Position numbers and translations under genes: made by a program. From Pyrocephalus nanus (taxonomy: Eukaryota; Chordata; Aves; Passeriformes; Tyrannidae): a DNA stretch of 64,000 nucleotides. Where the stretch lies: positions 7,694,556 to 7,758,555 of the forward strand of contig CM076261.1 of the NCBI GenBank assembly GCA_038380795.1. The letters are read 5' to 3'. The notes beneath the pieces are model-generated. The model saw nothing but the letters and a program-made list of their open reading frames with translations, searched no databases and was not told the DNA's origin. This document shows, one piece after another, positions 63,671-64,000 of this stretch; the stretch's first letter is position 1; each line of letters begins with the position of its first letter.

Positions 63671-63747
63671 ATGATCATTCTCGAGTGAGATTGCAGCCTA
63701 TTGAAGGAGAAACAAGTTCCGATTACATCAATGGAAATTATATTGAT
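63671..63747 (+). CDS. PTPRM: PTPRM exon: D1 segment ending NYID
   Basis: A 77-nt exon with acceptor TCCCTTTTCAG. After completing Tyr it reads DHSRVRLQPIEGETSSDY, then INGNYID. DYINGNYID is the conserved DYINANYI-type motif of tyrosine phosphatase domains. The exon ends in phase 0 at the GAT codon, followed by GTGCGT, a usable donor but weaker than the GTAAGT of most neighbours. Substitutions against remembered human PTPRM are few and mild (QPIEGETSS for QTIEGDTNS). The catalytic HCSAGAGRTG loop and all of D2 lie downstream of the window. Confidence 0.95.
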
Positions 63748-64000
63748 GTGCGTATACTGATGTAGTCAACAAGCTTAATGTTGTGTTCAGTCAAAGAGGG
63801 AACTGTTATTATTCTCACATTATTCATAATCTGTAATAGATATCACAGCTAATATCAGCTGCTAACATTGTATAGCATTGGAAAGTACTATCTTTGGAAG
63901 CAAGGTATACACTGGAGGAAAAAAAAAAGCCTCAAAGGTTTTGTCAATGAGTAAATGAAATGAGTCATTTCCTCCAACTGCCACTGGACTGAAACCTTGC
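63748..64000 (+). other. PTPRM: PTPRM intron, 5' part
   Basis: These 253 nt after the GTGCGT donor contain nothing recognisable. The next D1 exon (expected to start G-Y-H-R-P in this family) is not reached. Confidence 0.75.

Overview
The window is vertebrate nuclear DNA, almost certainly from a bird. It is AT-rich and intron-dominated. Its recognisable repeats are mostly CR1 LINE 3' ends in both orientations, the commonest repeat of bird genomes, with a few much older CR1-like or L2/L3-like relics. No open reading frame is long enough to suggest a prokaryotic or viral genome, and no tRNA, rRNA or CRISPR array was seen. The species cannot be fixed from the sequence alone.

The only gene supported is the plus-strand receptor-type protein tyrosine phosphatase mu (PTPRM), a homophilic adhesion receptor of the R2B (MAM-Ig-FN3) class. 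The window holds seven exons with matching splice phases: 21156-21307, 23324-23398, 23605-23631, 27737-27748, 28503-28690, 57507-57594 and 63671-63747. They run from just inside the membrane, through the juxtamembrane segment and wedge, into the start of the first phosphatase domain (D1). The ectodomain and transmembrane exons lie upstream of the window, and most of D1 and all of D2 lie downstream. The conceptual product matches my memory of vertebrate PTPRM almost residue for residue, for example [41 protein letters not shown] and DYINGNYID.

Region by region: 1-21155 is intron with CR1 copies, a striking 72-nt hairpin at 5221-5292 and old LINE debris. 21156-28690 carries a compact juxtamembrane splicing cassette with three consecutive frame-neutral exons of 75, 27 and 12 nt. 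28691-57506 is a 28.8 kb intron with three further LINE fragments and a 23-nt candidate cryptic exon at 52254-52276. 57507-57594 is the wedge-to-D1 exon. 57595-63670 is intron with a degenerate LINE reverse-transcriptase relic near 62.0-62.3 kb. 63671-63747 opens D1.

No new multi-gene system was found. The items most worth a second look are the two juxtamembrane microexons, the 23-nt candidate exon in the largest intron, the 5.2 kb hairpin with a possible diverged partner at 7.1 kb, and the reverse-transcriptase relic. Repeat boundaries are approximate because they were judged by eye against remembered consensus patterns.
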